A DNA stretch of 6,635 bases from Prevotellaceae bacterium (GTDB lineage Bacteria > Bacteroidota > Bacteroidia > Bacteroidales > UBA932), in NCBI GenBank assembly GCA_031258915.1, contig JAIRMD010000005.1, forward strand, positions 1-6,635, written 5' to 3'. The notes below the pieces were generated by a model. That model was not told where the DNA came from and made no database searches. It worked only from the letters and a program-made list of their open reading frames with translations. A program made the position numbers and the translations under genes. Shown here in pieces: positions 5,310-6,635 of this stretch. Each line of letters begins with the position of its first letter. Position 1 is the first letter of the stretch.

Positions 5310-6463
5310 ATCGCCCTGTATTTTTACTCCCGTTTATGCTGGCGCTTGTCGGCGCGTGCGTAGAGCGCGTTACCATCGATACGAATAGCCAGAGCCCAAA
5401 GCTGGTGGTGATAGCTATGCTCACCACCGATACCGTGCCGCAGCAGGTAACCCTTACGAAATCTACCAACTACTTTGGCGGCGATACCTGCCCGGCGGTA
5501 ACCGATGCAAAGGTGTGGATAAACGATGAGCCGCTCACCCTGCTCGACGCTGCAAAAGGTACCTACGCTACCCAAAGCGCCTTTCCCGCTGTGCCCGGCG
5601 CTCTCTACACGCTGCGCATACGCTGCGATATGGACGGCGACGGCGCGGACGAGGAGTTTTGGGCGGAGGATGTTGCACCCCACAGCATGTCGATGCTGGG
5701 GACGATACTGACGCCGATAAACATGGATGCCGATACCTCCATATACGCCCCTCCATTCATCATTTCTGCCGTCATTCGGCGCGACAATGTCAGCGACAGC
5801 TACGTGTACGTTACCGGATACTACCAAGGTAAGAAGCGGACGGAGACGCTGTCGCAGTATGATGTAGGCAGCATTCCGTATGGCTTTTCCAACATTGTTG
5901 CGGTGCCACGCATTGGGAGCATCACCCGCAATGGATTTTTGCTGGACGGGCAACCCGATACCGTTTTCTACTGCCCCTTCGAAACGGTGAGCCTTAGGGT
6001 GAATGCCCTGAGCGAAGCGCTGTACCGCTACATTTCGTCGGCGCAAATAGAGAGCCGGGGCAGCGGCAACCCCATGTTTGGCGGAGCGCCGGCTAACGCA
6101 GAGAGCAACATTCACGGCGACAACGTGGTGGGATGCTTTGGCGCTTACGCCGCCGGCCCTCCGGCAAGCTTTGTGCTGCCCATGAACACCAAAACGCTGG
6201 ATGGCGACAACGAATGGTTCAACCTCAACGATACCACCCTGCGCATCAGCATACAAAACGAAGGCATTGCGACCTACCTCTCCGGTGCTCGCAAAGGGCA
6301 GCAGTACTTTAGAATGTTGAGCGTTGACGCGCGCAGTAAAGGATTTTGGGCGTACCAAGATGGCGATACGTCGAGGCGCAGGATGTTTACGATGAAGAGC
6401 TACGACGAATTTTGGAGCGTTCGCGACGGCGAAAAGTGGCAGCGCGGGAGAGGATGGCGCTAG
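5306..6463 (+). CDS. DUF4249 domain-containing lipoprotein
   Basis: The 385-residue protein has a lipoprotein signal peptide with lipobox V-G-A-Cys18, so it should be lipid-anchored after cleavage, probably in the outer membrane. The mature N-terminus fits DUF4249: an acidic, hydroxylated start after Cys, a KLVVIAMLTTDTVPQQVTLT strand pair (32-51), AKVWINDE (68-75), GTYATQ (85-90), the GALYTLRI strand (98-105), and late in the chain NIHGDNVVGCFGAYA (268-282), matching the family's closing segment. About 100 residues follow that segment, ending in a basic, aromatic tail. DUF4249 proteins have no established biochemical function; they typically accompany TonB-dependent receptors, and a role in surface nutrient binding or uptake is inferred from that. 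No receptor gene is present here. The start is fixed by the signal peptide. The stop codon overlaps that of a convergent minus-strand frame at CTAG. Confidence 0.87.
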   Translation: MNRPVFLLPFMLALVGACVERVTIDTNSQSPKLVVIAMLTTDTVPQQVTLTKSTNYFGGDTCPAVTDAKVWINDEPLTLLDAAKGTYATQSAFPAVPGALYTLRIRCDMDGDGADEEFWAEDVAPHSMSMLGTILTPINMDADTSIYAPPFIISAVIRRDNVSDSYVYVTGYYQGKKRTETLSQYDVGSIPYGFSNIVAVPRIGSITRNGFLLDGQPDTVFYCPFETVSLRVNALSEALYRYISSAQIESRGSGNPMFGGAPANAESNIHGDNVVGCFGAYAAGPPASFVLPMNTKTLDGDNEWFNLNDTTLRISIQNEGIATYLSGARKGQQYFRMLSVDARSKGFWAYQDGDTSRRRMFTMKSYDEFWSVRDGEKWQRGRGWR

Positions 6464-6635
6464 GCGGGCTTTGGGTATTCTCTAAACACCAGCACGCCGC
6501 CCCCCGAGCAGCGTACCGTAAACCAATCTCCCAGCGATTCGTTCAGCGTACCCATCCACCACGAGGGTAGGGGAGCGTTGCAAACCGGATACCTCAGCCC
6601 CTGGGTGGTAATCCTGACCTGCGGCGACAGGCAAA
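6460..6635 (-). CDS. 3' end of an unidentified minus-strand gene (partial)
   Basis: On the minus strand a frame is open from the window edge (6635) down to a TAG at 6462-6460, giving 57 residues. Its codons are GC-rich at the third position, like the neighbouring genes. The end contains SWWMGTLNESLGDWFTV and RCSGGGVLVFREYPKPA, a mixed hydrophobic and charged composition that looks like a folded C-terminus. The stop overlaps the DUF4249 TAG in the palindrome CTAG (6460-6463), a compact convergent arrangement. Another minus-strand frame is also open from the edge but stops earlier (in the 6480s) and has less biased codons. I do not recognise a family, and the start is outside the window. Confidence 0.42.
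   Translation of the reverse strand, partial: CLSPQVRITTQGLRYPVCNAPLPSWWMGTLNESLGDWFTVRCSGGGVLVFREYPKPA

Noticed and set aside
5324..6358. Long minus-strand open frame opposite the DUF4249 gene
   Set aside because: Antisense shadow of a confident lipoprotein gene, with Arg/Val/His-rich low-information translation.
6346..6570. Plus-strand frame running past the DUF4249 stop
   Set aside because: It starts inside the DUF4249 gene in another frame and has Arg/His-rich shadow composition; the convergent minus-strand frame explains the region better.

Overview
The window looks like chromosomal DNA of a Bacteroidota bacterium; I cannot place it lower than phylum. Three things point there. The DUF4249 lipoprotein family is essentially confined to this phylum. 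None of the genes has a convincing Shine-Dalgarno sequence in front of it. The left edge carries a TAnnTTTG-type -7 box (TATTTTTG), the promoter motif typical of the phylum. The coding regions from 490 onward are moderately GC-rich, the spacers are AT-rich, and the first small gene is clearly AT-richer than the rest.

Layout, left to right. A promoter at 3-10 precedes a 104-codon gene of unknown function (46-360). An AT-rich spacer with one short hairpin follows. Next is a secreted 360-residue protein (490-1572) with an N-terminal CBM9/DOMON-like beta-sandwich region and a C-terminal PKD domain. The 763-bp spacer 1573-2335 holds no recognisable protein gene. Most of it is a large interrupted palindrome (about 1661-2152) whose 120-nt outer arms match without gaps at about 87 percent and whose apex is built of CCTTATT-type motifs. 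It resembles a non-autonomous (MITE- or REP-like) element. A 956-residue exported glycoside hydrolase family 2 enzyme follows (2336-5206), with both catalytic glutamates present. Then come a 99-bp spacer, a DUF4249 outer-membrane-type lipoprotein (5306-6463), and the 3' end of an unidentified minus-strand gene (6460-6635). The last two genes converge and share a CTAG at their stop codons.

How the genes may work together. The PKD/CBM9-like protein and the GH2 enzyme are both predicted to be exported, and both suggest handling of glycans outside the cytoplasm. The palindrome separates them, so they are probably not one transcript. DUF4249 proteins are usually encoded beside a TonB-dependent receptor; none is seen here, and the gene lies behind the GH2 gene instead. 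A 23-bp sequence (22/23 identical) occurs in the leaders of both the GH2 and DUF4249 genes. In both copies its ATG opens a short frame beginning MTLS; the second of these ends in an ATGA overlap with the DUF4249 start. This shared leader and the large palindrome are the two features that ordinary gene annotation does not explain. I found no CRISPR array, tRNA, rRNA or transposase gene.
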